The notes: generated by a model from the letters alone, not told the origin. A stretch of 64,000 bases of DNA from Exiguobacterium sp. RIT594 (GCF_003339585.1 NZ_QPKF01000001.1:1550001-1614000), one strand, 5' to 3'. Numbered from the stretch's first letter, positions 8,240-16,958 are shown. A program made the numbers and translations.

Positions 8240-9419
8240 GTTCCGGCCAGTCTTTCCGGATTACATCAAAGAATGCCGGATCCAGTTCCGCACGGACTTT
8301 GCCGTCGAATGTTGCCGGTTTCGGTGTTGACGCAGCTGCCGGAACGTCTTCAAATGCCTCTTGTTCCGTCGAACTTACCGTCGTCAAATCTAAACTTGTT
8401 CCGTCTCCCCAATACGTGCCGTCGAATTTCTTGAGTTGGGCGTCCGGCGACAACAACGTGTTGATTGTAACGAGTGCTCCATTCGGATTCGGCGCATTAA
8501 ACGGAATCGACAGGAAATGGGTCGAAGCAATCGAACCATCGGTCAAGACGAGCGGACGTGTCTCTTTCGGGAATGTCCCTGACTTCACTTCCTGTTCGGC
8601 CCGGCGTTCGTTGAAGCCCATCGTGAACGCAACACTTCCTTTAGCGTACAACTGGTCAAGCTGAGCCAGTGTTTTCGGATACGTTTTGCCCTCTTTCCAT
8701 AAATACGGCTTCAGTTCGTTTAAATACGCCCACGTTTTCTTAAAGTCTGCTTTCGGATCTTTTAACGTTTCTTTTGACTCAAGCCCGTACATGACGTGGC
8801 GGACAAACGCATTCCCTGTAAAGTCCGTCACTTCCGGATACGTGAATTTGCCCGGATTTTCTTTCACCCAACTTTTGAGTTCCTGGAGGTCCTTCGGTGG
8901 GTTCGCGACACTCGCCTTGTCGTAATGGAACGTATATTGAACTTTTCCCCATGCCGCTTCCAAATGATCGGTCGGTGTCCCGCTGTCCGATCCTTGCGCC
9001 TGCGGATCGACGTATTTCATGTTTGGCAACACTTTCGTGATCTCACCGTATAACAAGCCGTCCTTTTTCGCGTTCCGGAAGTTGTCGCCGTTAATCCAGA
9101 TAACATCGATGACACCCGTTTCTTTCCCGGCTTTCTTTTCCGCCCGCAATTTTTGAATCAAGTCGGCCGTTTCAATCGGAACCCGCTTCAGCGTAATGTT
9201 GTGCTCTTTTTTTACTTTTGGTGCCACGTATTCATCGATATAGGCATTGATCCCCTCATCGCCGCCCCACATATACATCCGGACAGTCGTTGCGTTTGCG
9301 TCCTTTTCAATCGATGTATAGGAAGAACCTAATACTTTTTCCTGCACCGGTGCTGCTGGAGACGCACATCCGGCAAGAAGCAGGCCTGTCGCTGCGATTG
9401 CAGTCATTTGTTTTATCAT
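8226..9419 (-). CDS. ABC transporter substrate-binding lipoprotein, YnjB family
   Basis: A 397-residue extracellular binding protein with a lipobox LLAGC (Cys18). The mature part begins with an acidic linker and then VRMYMWGGDEGINAYIDEYV. It continues with DVIWINGDNF and late motifs VAFTMGFNERRAEQ and STHFLSIPFNAPN, the layout of YnjB-type proteins. AAAGGGG precedes the ATG. The substrate has not been established for the family to my knowledge. It is encoded 15 bases after the SDR gene and leads the transporter block. Confidence 0.82.
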   Translation of the reverse strand: MIKQMTAIAATGLLLAGCASPAAPVQEKVLGSSYTSIEKDANATTVRMYMWGGDEGINAYIDEYVAPKVKKEHNITLKRVPIETADLIQKLRAEKKAGKETGVIDVIWINGDNFRNAKKDGLLYGEITKVLPNMKYVDPQAQGSDSGTPTDHLEAAWGKVQYTFHYDKASVANPPKDLQELKSWVKENPGKFTYPEVTDFTGNAFVRHVMYGLESKETLKDPKADFKKTWAYLNELKPYLWKEGKTYPKTLAQLDQLYAKGSVAFTMGFNERRAEQEVKSGTFPKETRPLVLTDGSIASTHFLSIPFNAPNPNGALVTINTLLSPDAQLKKFDGTYWGDGTSLDLTTVSSTEQEAFEDVPAAASTPKPATFDGKVRAELDPAFFDVIRKDWPERVAR

Positions 9420-9434
9420 GTGTGAAAATCCCCT

Positions 9435-10193
9435 TTATTTTTTATCAAAGCCTGACTTACCAAGCCATTCAATGACCCGCGGAAACAATCCGTAGGCCTT
9501 TGCCGAACCTTCCATCCAAAACGGCGCATTCACCTCGCGTTTTTCCCGGATCATGGCCCGTGTCACCGTTCGTGCTAATTTTTCTTTCGACAACACGATG
9601 CTCGCAACGTTTTTTTCGTATTTCCGGCTGAGATCCGCCCGGACAAAAAATTCCGTTGCAATCGGACCAGGATTGACAGTCATGACATGAAGCCCCTTCG
9701 GCCTCAGTTCAAGACGCAAAGCATTGGAAAACTGATATAAGGCGGCTTTTGTCATACAATAAATCGTCGACTTAGGTGTAGGTAACTTCCCTGCCTGACT
9801 CGCCACGTTGACAATCATGCCGCGCGGACGAAACAGCGGGAGACAGGCTTTCGTCAATCGAATCGGAGCCAGGACATTGACCCGGTTCATTGATTCGATG
9901 GTCTCAATCGTCGTCTCCTCTAAAAAACTGAACTCCCCGAACCCGGCATTGTTGATTAATACATCAATCATGCCATATCGTTCAGCGATTTGATCAGCCA
10001 GACGCTCCGGTGAATGTTCTAAATCATAAACCACGTATTCCGCTTGAAGTGTCTTTGCCATCTGTTGCAACCGATCTTCCCGCCGGGCGACTAAGATTAA
10101 GTTCGCCCCCTGCCGGTTCAGCTCGTATGCAAGAGCTTCCCCGAGTCCACTGGAGGCACCGGTCAAGACGACCGTTTTATTCATGAGATTCAT
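9435..10193 (-). CDS. Short-chain dehydrogenase/reductase
   Basis: A 252-residue classical SDR. It has the cofactor loop TGASSGLGEAL, DxD-type region EYVVYDLEH, NNAGFGE, and the catalytic Ser/Tyr/Lys set in VNVASQAG and YCMTKAA, followed by NPGPI. ATG at 10193 has AAAGG nine bases upstream. The gene overlaps the metallo-hydrolase gene by 17 bases. The C-terminus (WMEGSAKAYGLFPRVIEWLG) resembles DltE/YqjQ-like reductases. Its substrate is unknown. Confidence 0.82.
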   Translation of the reverse strand: MNLMNKTVVLTGASSGLGEALAYELNRQGANLILVARREDRLQQMAKTLQAEYVVYDLEHSPERLADQIAERYGMIDVLINNAGFGEFSFLEETTIETIESMNRVNVLAPIRLTKACLPLFRPRGMIVNVASQAGKLPTPKSTIYCMTKAALYQFSNALRLELRPKGLHVMTVNPGPIATEFFVRADLSRKYEKNVASIVLSKEKLARTVTRAMIREKREVNAPFWMEGSAKAYGLFPRVIEWLGKSGFDKK

Positions 10194-11163
10194 GTTCACT
10201 GCCCTTTCTCGTATACCGTAAAATCCCGTCCTGTTTTTCGACAAGGATCTGTCCACTCGCCACGAGGTAGTCGAGGCGGGCTTTCATCTCACTCATGACG
10301 AGCGGAAACGATTTCTTTAAACGGTTTCCGTACGTCACTTGTGCGAGCTCAAACAGCGTTTTCGTCCCCTCGATATGCTTCAGTAACTGTTCGCCGCGTG
10401 CTTTACGTTGCAACAAACGTTCTTCAATCAAGGACGGAACATCGCGAATCGGCTCACCATGTCCGGTGTAAGCGATCTCGATCCGTTCTCCCTGCAGTTT
10501 GCGCAAAGAGCGCATATAAGCCAGGACCGGCCGCTTCATGTCCGATTCATCTCCGGGTTGCGGTTGCTCGAGCAACGGATTCGGTTCGACGCGCGCCAAC
10601 AGATGATCTGCTGCAAACAGGACTCCAGACTGACCGAGAATACCGATTTGATCGCTCGCATGTCCCGGCAGTTCAATGACTCGATACGTGCCTGACTCTG
10701 TAATCGCATCCCCTTCTTGCAGGACATGATCCAGTCGTCCCTTCCCGAGCCATTTTAAAGCGGATAAATAACTCGGTAAAAGCGCCCGTATTTCGTCCGG
10801 CACACCAAACGACAAGGCCAGCCGTTGCAGGAAATCATCCCCTCTGCTCAAAAACGCTTGATCTTGTTCTAAGTAGGGTCTTAGACGGGCATGTCCATAA
10901 ATCGGAATCCCCTGTTCGGAAAAACGATAGGCAAGCCCGGCATGATCCGCATGGTGGTGCGTCACGATCACTTTATCGAGCATTGAAACCGTCACTCCGA
11001 TTTTTCTGAGACCATCTTGCATCGCTTGCCAGGCTTGATCCGTATCCGGACCACAATCGATTAAAATGGTTTCCGTATCGGTCCGTAGCAGATAACAATT
11101 GATATCTCCGACCGGAAATGGTGTCGGAATCGGTAACGTAAAGATTTTATCTTCTTGTCGCAT
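10177..11163 (-). CDS. MBL-fold metallo-hydrolase with C-terminal winged helix
   Basis: A 328-residue metallo-beta-lactamase-fold enzyme. The metal motif THHHADHAG, the second His in ELPGHASDQ, Asp in FAADHLL and a final His in YTGHGEP are all present. Residues after about 250 form the small helical/winged-helix segment found in the MBL/LACTB2-like subgroup. AGAGGGG precedes the ATG at 11163. It is the first gene of the eight-gene operon that ends at 4697. The reaction is probably thioester or phosphodiester hydrolysis, but the substrate cannot be deduced. Confidence 0.8.
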   Translation of the reverse strand: MRQEDKIFTLPIPTPFPVGDINCYLLRTDTETILIDCGPDTDQAWQAMQDGLRKIGVTVSMLDKVIVTHHHADHAGLAYRFSEQGIPIYGHARLRPYLEQDQAFLSRGDDFLQRLALSFGVPDEIRALLPSYLSALKWLGKGRLDHVLQEGDAITESGTYRVIELPGHASDQIGILGQSGVLFAADHLLARVEPNPLLEQPQPGDESDMKRPVLAYMRSLRKLQGERIEIAYTGHGEPIRDVPSLIEERLLQRKARGEQLLKHIEGTKTLFELAQVTYGNRLKKSFPLVMSEMKARLDYLVASGQILVEKQDGILRYTRKGSEHESHE

Positions 11164-11295
11164 CGGTAAACCCCTCTTCTCTCTGGATGGTTTCCTTCAT
11201 TATAGAGAGAAAGAAGCGACAGCGGCAAACTTTGTCGCCCTCAAATCATGAAACCTTTAAAAAGAATACGGCGGACGACAGCATTTGGATGCAAA

Positions 11296-11330
11296 AAGAA
11301 GCGACCTTTCCGCAGATTGAAAGGTCGCTT
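11296..11330. terminator. Terminator after gapN
   Basis: AAGCGACCTTT (11299-11309) pairs with AAAGGTCGCTT (11320-11330), and on the minus strand CTTTTT follows. Confidence 0.85.
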
Positions 11331-11344
11331 CCATAAAAATGTTC

Positions 11345-12784
11345 TTATTTTAAGTTGAGCACTGTTACTTTATCTCGTGTCATCGAAGCTAGGCTTCGTC
11401 CGACACCCTGTACACCAAGACCGGATGATTTTACACCGATGAATGGGAAGTGATCCGGACCACGTTCCGTCCGACCGTTAATTTGGACAGAACCCGTTTC
11501 AAGCGCATCCGCAACACTGAATGCTGCGTCGATGTTTTCCGTGAAGACACTTGCTTGAAGACCGTATTCCGATTCGTTCGCATAAGCAATCATTTCCTCG
11601 ACCGAGTTAACACGGATGACGGGTAAGACCGGTCCGAATGGTTCTTCCCATGCAATCCGCATATCACGTGTAACATGGTCAAACAATGTCGGCTCAATCA
11701 GGTTCGCCGTCCGGTTTCCGCCTGTAACGAGCGTTGCCCCTTTTTCTTTTGCGTCTACAATCAATCCTTCGACGAAATCAGCTGACTTCGCATCGATCAA
11801 CGGTACGACAACACTTTCGTCTTCCGGCGAACCGACTGTCAATTTCGCGATTCGAGCAGACAATTCTGCGACAAGCGCATCTGCCTGAGGTTCAAGAACG
11901 AATACACGTTTGATTGCTGTGCAACGTTGTCCGGAATACGAAAACGCACCGCTGATGATGTGATCTGCCGCTAGCGAGAGATCCGCATCCTCAAGAACGA
12001 GGGCCGGGTCTTTCCCGCCAAGTTCGAGAACGAGTGGAATCATCGCGGATTGACGTGACAAGTGTTGTCCTGTCGCTGTTCCACCTGTGAACGTAATCAT
12101 GTTGATGCCCGGATGCGCTGTCAAATAATCTCCGATGACTGAACCGCGTCCTGTCACGAGATTGACGAGACCTGATGGCAATCCTGCCGCGACAAGTGCT
12201 TCAACCATCAACGTACCACTGATTGAACCTTGTGTTGCCGGTTTGAAGACGACGGCGTTTCCTGTCATCAAAGCCGGTGCAAGTTTCGCAGCCGCAAGAT
12301 TGACTGGATAGTTAAACGGTGAAATTGCCAGTACGACGCCGAGCGGTGCTTTTTTAATGATCGCGATTTTTTTAGCACTTCCACCCGGGAATGAGTCTCC
12401 TTGCATCATTTGACCGTCAAAACGAAGACCTTCTTCTGCTGTATAACGGATGATTTCCGCCGTCCGTTTGACTTCTTTGATTCCATCAGCAAGCCCTTTA
12501 CCAACTTCACGCATGATGACTTCGCCAATTTCGTCCGCACGTTTTTCTAACTCCGTTGCCCAGGCATGAAGCAATTCAGCCCGCTTGTTGGCAGGCACTT
12601 TCGCCCACTGCGCTTGTGCTGTTTTAGCAGACGCAATAGCCCGGTCTACTTCTGATTTTGTCATCGCTTGAACGCGACCGACTGTATCTTCTTTATAAGG
12701 GGAAGAAATTTCAATGGTTTCATTGGATTCACTTTCCTGCCATTGCCCGTCTAATAAGTATGTGTATGTTGTTGCTGTAGTCAT
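11345..12784 (-). CDS. gapN: NADP-dependent non-phosphorylating glyceraldehyde-3-phosphate dehydrogenase
   Basis: A 479-residue aldehyde dehydrogenase. Family marks are the general-base Glu in LVLELGGKDPALV, the nucleophile Cys288 in YSGQRCTAIKR, and SPFNYPVNLAAAKLAPAL around the cofactor site. The GapN-specific context FPFIGVKSSGLGVQG at the C-terminus and the length (475 in streptococcal GapN) support the call. GapN oxidises glyceraldehyde-3-phosphate straight to 3-phosphoglycerate and makes NADPH. The ATG has GGAGG nine bases upstream. The gene is monocistronic with its own promoter and terminator. Confidence 0.88.
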   Translation of the reverse strand: MTTATTYTYLLDGQWQESESNETIEISSPYKEDTVGRVQAMTKSEVDRAIASAKTAQAQWAKVPANKRAELLHAWATELEKRADEIGEVIMREVGKGLADGIKEVKRTAEIIRYTAEEGLRFDGQMMQGDSFPGGSAKKIAIIKKAPLGVVLAISPFNYPVNLAAAKLAPALMTGNAVVFKPATQGSISGTLMVEALVAAGLPSGLVNLVTGRGSVIGDYLTAHPGINMITFTGGTATGQHLSRQSAMIPLVLELGGKDPALVLEDADLSLAADHIISGAFSYSGQRCTAIKRVFVLEPQADALVAELSARIAKLTVGSPEDESVVVPLIDAKSADFVEGLIVDAKEKGATLVTGGNRTANLIEPTLFDHVTRDMRIAWEEPFGPVLPVIRVNSVEEMIAYANESEYGLQASVFTENIDAAFSVADALETGSVQINGRTERGPDHFPFIGVKSSGLGVQGVGRSLASMTRDKVTVLNLK

Positions 12785-12841
12785 TCCACTCGACCTCCAT
12801 TTATTTTTTCTCTCTCACTTCAGTGTGTGGCTGCATAGCTT

Positions 12842-12871
12842 ATTGTAATCAATTGGTCAGACAAATGCCAA
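12842..12871 (-). promoter_or_regulatory. Candidate promoter of gapN
   Basis: Minus-strand TTGGCA (12871-12866), 18 bases, then TACAAT (12847-12842), about 55 bases before the start. Confidence 0.5.
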
Positions 12872-12930
12872 ACTTTTTGCTTAACATAAAATGAAAGCGA
12901 TTTCAAGAACTTTTTTATTCTTTTTACGGT

Positions 12931-12957
12931 GGAAGAATTGCTTCTTTCTGCCGATAA
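12931..12957 (+). promoter_or_regulatory. Candidate sigma-D (flagellar/chemotaxis) promoter of cheV
   Basis: The octamer GCCGATAA at 12950-12957 matches the sigma-D -10 element. The -35 position 15 bases upstream reads GGAA rather than TAAA. The distance to the cheV start is about 45 bases. Confidence 0.45.
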
Positions 12958-12999
12958 CTAGTCAGAAGTGCAGTGCAGGATGGAAAGGGGCTCAATTAC

Positions 13000-13878
13000 G
13001 TGTACAATCAACACGATATTTTATTAGAAGCTGGAACAAATGAGTTGGAAATCGTTATTTTTCATTGCGGACCGTATACGTTCGGCATCAATGTCATGAA
13101 AGTCCGGGAAATCATCGTTCCGTTACCGATGACACCATTACCCGGAACACCGGACGCCGTCAAAGGGTTGATCGAGCTTCGGGGTGAAGTCATGACGGTC
13201 ATCGATTTACCGACTGTCATTGGCGTGGCCCATGAAGAAACAACAGATGATCGCTTAATCATCTGTGAGTTTAACGGCGAGAAGAGTGTCCTCCGTGTCG
13301 ATTCCGTAACGGAAATCCGTCGTATCTCGTGGGAACAGATTGATACGCCGAATGAACTCGCCCGTGGGATTGAAGGCTTGACGAATGGTGTCGTCAAAAC
13401 AGGCGATAAGATGATCATCTTGCTGGACTATGAAAAAATCGCGTTGGAACTTTCCCGCAAAGATATCTTCGCCCGCGAAGAAGGCCGTCGTGTTTCACCC
13501 CGCAACCGGTCGAACAAAACGATTTGGATTGCGGAAGATTCGGAAATGCTCCGGACTTTGATCATCGAAACGCTGGAGGAAGCCGGTTATGATGGCTTGA
13601 AATGGTTCATCAACGGAAAAGATGCACTGGATGCGTTTGAAGCAGGCAGTAACTGTGACCTCTTGATCACCGATATTGAGATGCCGAAGATGGATGGACT
13701 GCATTTGACGAAACGATTGCGTGAAGATGATCGGTATACGGATTTACCAATCGTCGTCTTCTCATCCTTGATTTCGGATGACCTCCGTCATAAAGGCGAG
13801 TCTGTCGGAGTCAATGCACAGATTACGAAACCGGAAATCGGTCGATTGATTGAAACCGTCGATACATACGTTTTGTAA
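13000..13878 (+). CDS. cheV: Chemotaxis coupling protein CheV
   Basis: A 292-residue fusion of a CheW-like coupling domain (about residues 15-155) and a response-regulator receiver (about 170-290). The receiver shows AEDSEM, the phosphoacceptor Asp in LLITDIEMPKMDG, and the Lys in ITKPEIG. The opening YNQHDILLEAGTNELEIV closely follows B. subtilis CheV. I chose GTG at 13000 because GGAAAGGGG is correctly spaced. CheV couples receptors to CheA and tunes adaptation by phosphorylation. It is a lone chemotaxis gene here, with a sigma-D-like -10 upstream. Confidence 0.88.
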   Translation: MYNQHDILLEAGTNELEIVIFHCGPYTFGINVMKVREIIVPLPMTPLPGTPDAVKGLIELRGEVMTVIDLPTVIGVAHEETTDDRLIICEFNGEKSVLRVDSVTEIRRISWEQIDTPNELARGIEGLTNGVVKTGDKMIILLDYEKIALELSRKDIFAREEGRRVSPRNRSNKTIWIAEDSEMLRTLIIETLEEAGYDGLKWFINGKDALDAFEAGSNCDLLITDIEMPKMDGLHLTKRLREDDRYTDLPIVVFSSLISDDLRHKGESVGVNAQITKPEIGRLIETVDTYVL

Positions 13879-13883
13879 TTACT

Positions 13884-13946
13884 ATTTCTCCAAACAAAAA
13901 AACCGTTGCCTGATTGGTCAGGGAACGGTTTTTTGTTTGGAGAAAT
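13884..13946. terminator. Long bidirectional terminator between cheV and the Hpt gene
   Basis: Arms of about 29 bases (from ATTTCTCCAAAC to the mirrored GTTTGGAGAAAT) surround the loop TTGG. Each side carries an A/T run, so it works in both directions. Confidence 0.85.
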
Positions 13947-13950
13947 TTTA

Positions 13951-14316
13951 TTAAACGAAATCACTGTTTTTTCCAAGAAATACATTCAGCCAAGTTTTTC
14001 TGAAATCTACCATGCAGTCTTCGATCCGGGTCAACACACCGGCCGCATTTTCGACTGAGCCTGTCTCCGCCTCTTTTTCCAGTAATTCAAAGTCATCCGC
14101 TAAATCATCCGCCGCAACGGAATAGGAGGCACCCTTAAGTAAATGAGCTAATTTTTCCGTCTGTTCGGCATCGTTTGCTTCGACCGCATCCTTCAATTCC
14201 GGAAACTTCCGATCAAACTGGGCAATATACGTCTCACCGATTTTTTGCAAGAACACATCATCACCGCCTGCAATCAGACGTAGTTCTTCTAACTTCTTTT
14301 CATTAAAAAAAGGCAT
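13951..14316 (-). CDS. Histidine phosphotransfer (Hpt) domain protein
   Basis: A 121-residue stand-alone Hpt domain. The phosphorylatable His58 sits in AHLLKGASYSVAAD, matching the HxLKGxx motif of Hpt helical bundles. The N-terminal LEELRLIAGGDDVFLQKIGETYIAQF is also typical. The start at 14316 follows GGAGGGG. Such proteins relay phosphate between a hybrid kinase and response regulators. No hybrid kinase is adjacent. Plausible partners in the window are the receiver/PP2C protein (15499) and CheV, which is inference from proximity only. Confidence 0.8.
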   Translation of the reverse strand: MPFFNEKKLEELRLIAGGDDVFLQKIGETYIAQFDRKFPELKDAVEANDAEQTEKLAHLLKGASYSVAADDLADDFELLEKEAETGSVENAAGVLTRIEDCMVDFRKTWLNVFLGKNSDFV

Positions 14317-14376
14317 CTTTTCCCCTCCTCTTTTCTATATTATCATTAATTGTTTTAAAAAAAAATCTGAGAATCA

Positions 14377-14406
14377 TTTACACGGTCGATATAGTATTCC
14401 TATAAT
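14377..14406 (+). promoter_or_regulatory. Promoter of corA
   Basis: TTTACA (14377-14382), 18 bases, then TATAAT (14401-14406), about 30 bases before the corA start. Confidence 0.65.
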
Positions 14407-14435
14407 AAAAAAGTGAAGAGCAGGAGGGATAGACA

Positions 14436-15371
14436 ATGTTGACGATTTATCGAAGTGATGTGACGGGGGCAGTCAACGAAATTCAGGAGTTTACGAAGGG
14501 TTCCTGGATTCATCTTGTCAATCCGACAAAAGACGAAGCCGATCAAGTCATCGCTGCTACGAAAATTCCTGAGGATTTTATTTATGACCCACTTGATGTC
14601 GAGGAAAAACCTCGTTTCGAGAAAGATGATGAAGGTTTGTTGATGATTGTCGACGTTCCTTACATTGAAGAAGAATCATCCGGACGCCGTTACAATACGA
14701 TTCCACTCGGTATCATCGTGACGTCAAGACACTTCATCACTGTCTGTTCGCAACAGTTGGATGTCCTGACGTTGTTCTCAAGCGGAAAACTCCGCACGTT
14801 CCGGACGAATTACCGTTCCCGATTCGTCTTTCAAATCTTATATAAAGTCAGTTCTTCGTATCTCCGGTTCCTGCGGCAAATCGACCGCCGGATGGATGAG
14901 CTCGAGGAAGAATTACAACGTTCGATGCGAAATCAGGAAATTTTCCAATTAATGAATTTACAGAAATCGCTCGTGTATTTCATGACTTCCTTGAAGTCAA
15001 ACGACGGTGTACTCGACCGGATCATCAAAACACCAAGTCTTGAAAAACATGAAGACGATGAAGACCTGCTCGAGGATGTGTTCGTTGAACACCGCCAGGC
15101 CATGGAAATGGCCCAAATCTATAAAGATATCATCAGTTCGACGATGGATACGTTTGGTTCCGTCATCTCGAACAATGTCAACTTCGTCATGAAGTTCCTC
15201 GCGTCGATCACGATTGTCATCTCGATCCCGACGATGATTTCCGGAATGTTCGGGATGAACGTGCATGTGCCGTGGGAAGGCGAAGTCATGGGCTTTTGGA
15301 TTGTCTTCGGCATGATGATTTTCTTCTCTGGCTTAGCCGCCTTTATATTATGGCGCCGCCGTTTCTTTTAG
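14436..15371 (+). CDS. corA: CorA-family magnesium/divalent cation channel
   Basis: A 311-residue CorA protein. It has a long cytoplasmic alpha/beta and helical N-terminal region, then two C-terminal membrane helices. The signature GMN lies at the end of TM1 in SGMFGMNVHVPWE, and the basic C-terminal tail WRRRFF faces the cytoplasm. The start has AGGAGGG seven bases upstream and a good promoter. CorA pentamers take up Mg2+ (some relatives move Co2+ or Zn2+). It stands alone between two leftward signalling genes. Confidence 0.88.
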   Translation: MLTIYRSDVTGAVNEIQEFTKGSWIHLVNPTKDEADQVIAATKIPEDFIYDPLDVEEKPRFEKDDEGLLMIVDVPYIEEESSGRRYNTIPLGIIVTSRHFITVCSQQLDVLTLFSSGKLRTFRTNYRSRFVFQILYKVSSSYLRFLRQIDRRMDELEEELQRSMRNQEIFQLMNLQKSLVYFMTSLKSNDGVLDRIIKTPSLEKHEDDEDLLEDVFVEHRQAMEMAQIYKDIISSTMDTFGSVISNNVNFVMKFLASITIVISIPTMISGMFGMNVHVPWEGEVMGFWIVFGMMIFFSGLAAFILWRRRFF

Positions 15372-15390
15372 TGCGTATGAATGGATGGAC

Positions 15391-15493
15391 AAAAAACCAC
15401 TTACTTTTGAATGCTTTAGTCTAGAAACGCATGTTGAGACGACTGTCTCTTCGGCTTTCTACATAAGTCCATCAAAAGGAAAGTGGTTTTTTT
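15391..15493. terminator. Long convergent hairpin between corA and the PP2C gene
   Basis: AAAAAACCACTTACTTTTGA (15391-15410) pairs almost perfectly with the mirrored arm TCAAAAGGAAAGTGG (15472-15486) plus seven Ts. The 61-base inner region has its own hairpin GAGAC-GACT-GTCTC. Confidence 0.65.
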
Positions 15494-15498
15494 GCAGG

Positions 15499-16602
15499 TT
15501 AGTTGATTTCGATGGTCACGAGACATAAATCGTCCGCATCGTCACTTTGATCCGGTTGAATCAATTGATGAATCGCCGGTCCCTGTTCCTGAATCAATTC
15601 ACGAATCGCACTGATCCCTTCATCGATTCCTTTACTGTACAATTCCATGAAGCCATCTGTATACAAGTAGACACAACCTGGCGAAACGAGGTCAATCGTC
15701 TGGCTCGTATACTCCGAATCTTCGAACATCCCGACTGGTAATCCCGTATTTTCAAGCGGAATGATTTGATTACCCATCCGCAACAAGCCCGGTGGATGCC
15801 CGGCATTCGCATAACTGAGTTTCATCTCATCCAGTTCGATGTACAAGTACACGGCCGTAAAGTAAATTTCCGTTTCATCGCCAGGGAACAGACGGCTCAT
15901 CTGTTTGTTTAATTCCTCGAGAACTTTCGCCGGATCTCCGATGCGGTGCACGAGTTCAAATAAAATCGAACTCATTCCCATCGTAATCAATGCAGACGAT
16001 ACCCCATGTCCCATGACATCAAATAAGATGATGCCGTATTTTTGCGGCGAAATCCGGTACCAGGCATACATATCGCCTGCCAGTTTTTTCGACGGAATGT
16101 ACGTCGCCATGATCCGGATGTCTTCATCCTCGATGTTTGCACTTAACACGCTTTGCTGAAGCTTTTGTGCTAAATCAAAATCCTCCTGTAAAACTTTTTC
16201 ATAACGCTTTCGGGCGTCAATCGCCTGTTTGAGCGACATGGCATTTCGGACACGGGCGAGCAGCTCCGTTTTCCGAATCGGTTTTGTCGTGTAGTCGGAG
16301 GCCCCGGCATCCAGTCCGTCCGCGATGTCTTCTTCGTTTGATCGACCGGATACGATGACAATCGGTAATTCATCCAGGCCAAACCGTTTACGAATCAGAC
16401 GTGTCGCATCAATGCCACTGATTCCGGGCATTTCGACGTCAAGTAATACAACGTCCAGTGTTTCAATGAACAACGGATCTTCCATCAGCTCCAGCGCTTC
16501 TTCCCCGCTCATCGCCTTGACCACGTCATATCCTTCATTTTCAAGCAATCGTTCTAAAATCATCAAATTCGTAAACTCATCATCTACGACCAGTATACTC
16601 AT
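15499..16602 (-). CDS. Response regulator fused to a PP2C-type (RsbU/SpoIIE) phosphatase
   Basis: A 367-residue protein. Residues about 1-120 are a receiver domain with acidic pair VVDDEF, phosphoacceptor Asp in VLLDVEMPGISG, and Lys in YTTKPIR. A short helical linker follows. From about 165 comes a SpoIIE/RsbU phosphatase domain with metal residues in FDVMGHGVSSAL, LYTDGFMELYS and SDDADDLCLV. This architecture typically dephosphorylates an anti-anti-sigma factor, feeding a partner-switching or general stress pathway. ATG at 16602 has GCGAGGTG upstream. No anti-sigma or anti-anti-sigma gene is adjacent. Confidence 0.87.
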   Translation of the reverse strand: MSILVVDDEFTNLMILERLLENEGYDVVKAMSGEEALELMEDPLFIETLDVVLLDVEMPGISGIDATRLIRKRFGLDELPIVIVSGRSNEEDIADGLDAGASDYTTKPIRKTELLARVRNAMSLKQAIDARKRYEKVLQEDFDLAQKLQQSVLSANIEDEDIRIMATYIPSKKLAGDMYAWYRISPQKYGIILFDVMGHGVSSALITMGMSSILFELVHRIGDPAKVLEELNKQMSRLFPGDETEIYFTAVYLYIELDEMKLSYANAGHPPGLLRMGNQIIPLENTGLPVGMFEDSEYTSQTIDLVSPGCVYLYTDGFMELYSKGIDEGISAIRELIQEQGPAIHQLIQPDQSDDADDLCLVTIEIN

Positions 16603-16723
16603 GTCGTCACCTCGCTCTATCCACATATTCATTGAAAATAGTTTAGCACATAATTTACATTTTCGTTTAGACGAAAGCTGCTTTTTCCGTCATACTATAG
16701 AAGAATGAAAGGGGGAATGGATC

Positions 16724-16894
16724 ATGTGGCTTTATGTCGTCTCCATTCTAATCATTGTCTTCGTCTTAGTCGCTTCAATCCTCGTGATTTCAAAGGGTTA
16801 CGGCTATAAAGGCAACAAGGATGACATCGAAATCGATTACGATGAAATCAACCGTAAATTAACTGAAAAGCACGATGATGAACATCGGCCGTAA
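16724..16894 (+). CDS. Small membrane protein, YtzI-like
   Basis: A 56-residue protein with one N-terminal membrane helix (LYVVSILIIVFVLVASILVI), the motif SKGYGYK, and a charged tail rich in Asp and Glu. The helix followed by SKGYxYK resembles B. subtilis YtzI, whose function is unknown. The start is supported by AAAGGGGG upstream. It has its own terminator at 16912-16940. Confidence 0.65.
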   Translation: MWLYVVSILIIVFVLVASILVISKGYGYKGNKDDIEIDYDEINRKLTEKHDDEHRP

Positions 16895-16911
16895 CACAAT
16901 CAAATCGTCTC

Positions 16912-16940
16912 AGACCATCATATCATTGGATGGTCTTTTT
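16912..16940 (+). terminator. Terminator after the YtzI-like gene
   Basis: AGACCATC (16912-16919) pairs with GATGGTCT (16929-16936), followed by TTTTT. Confidence 0.8.
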
Positions 16941-16958
16941 GTTGCATTACAAATGCAT

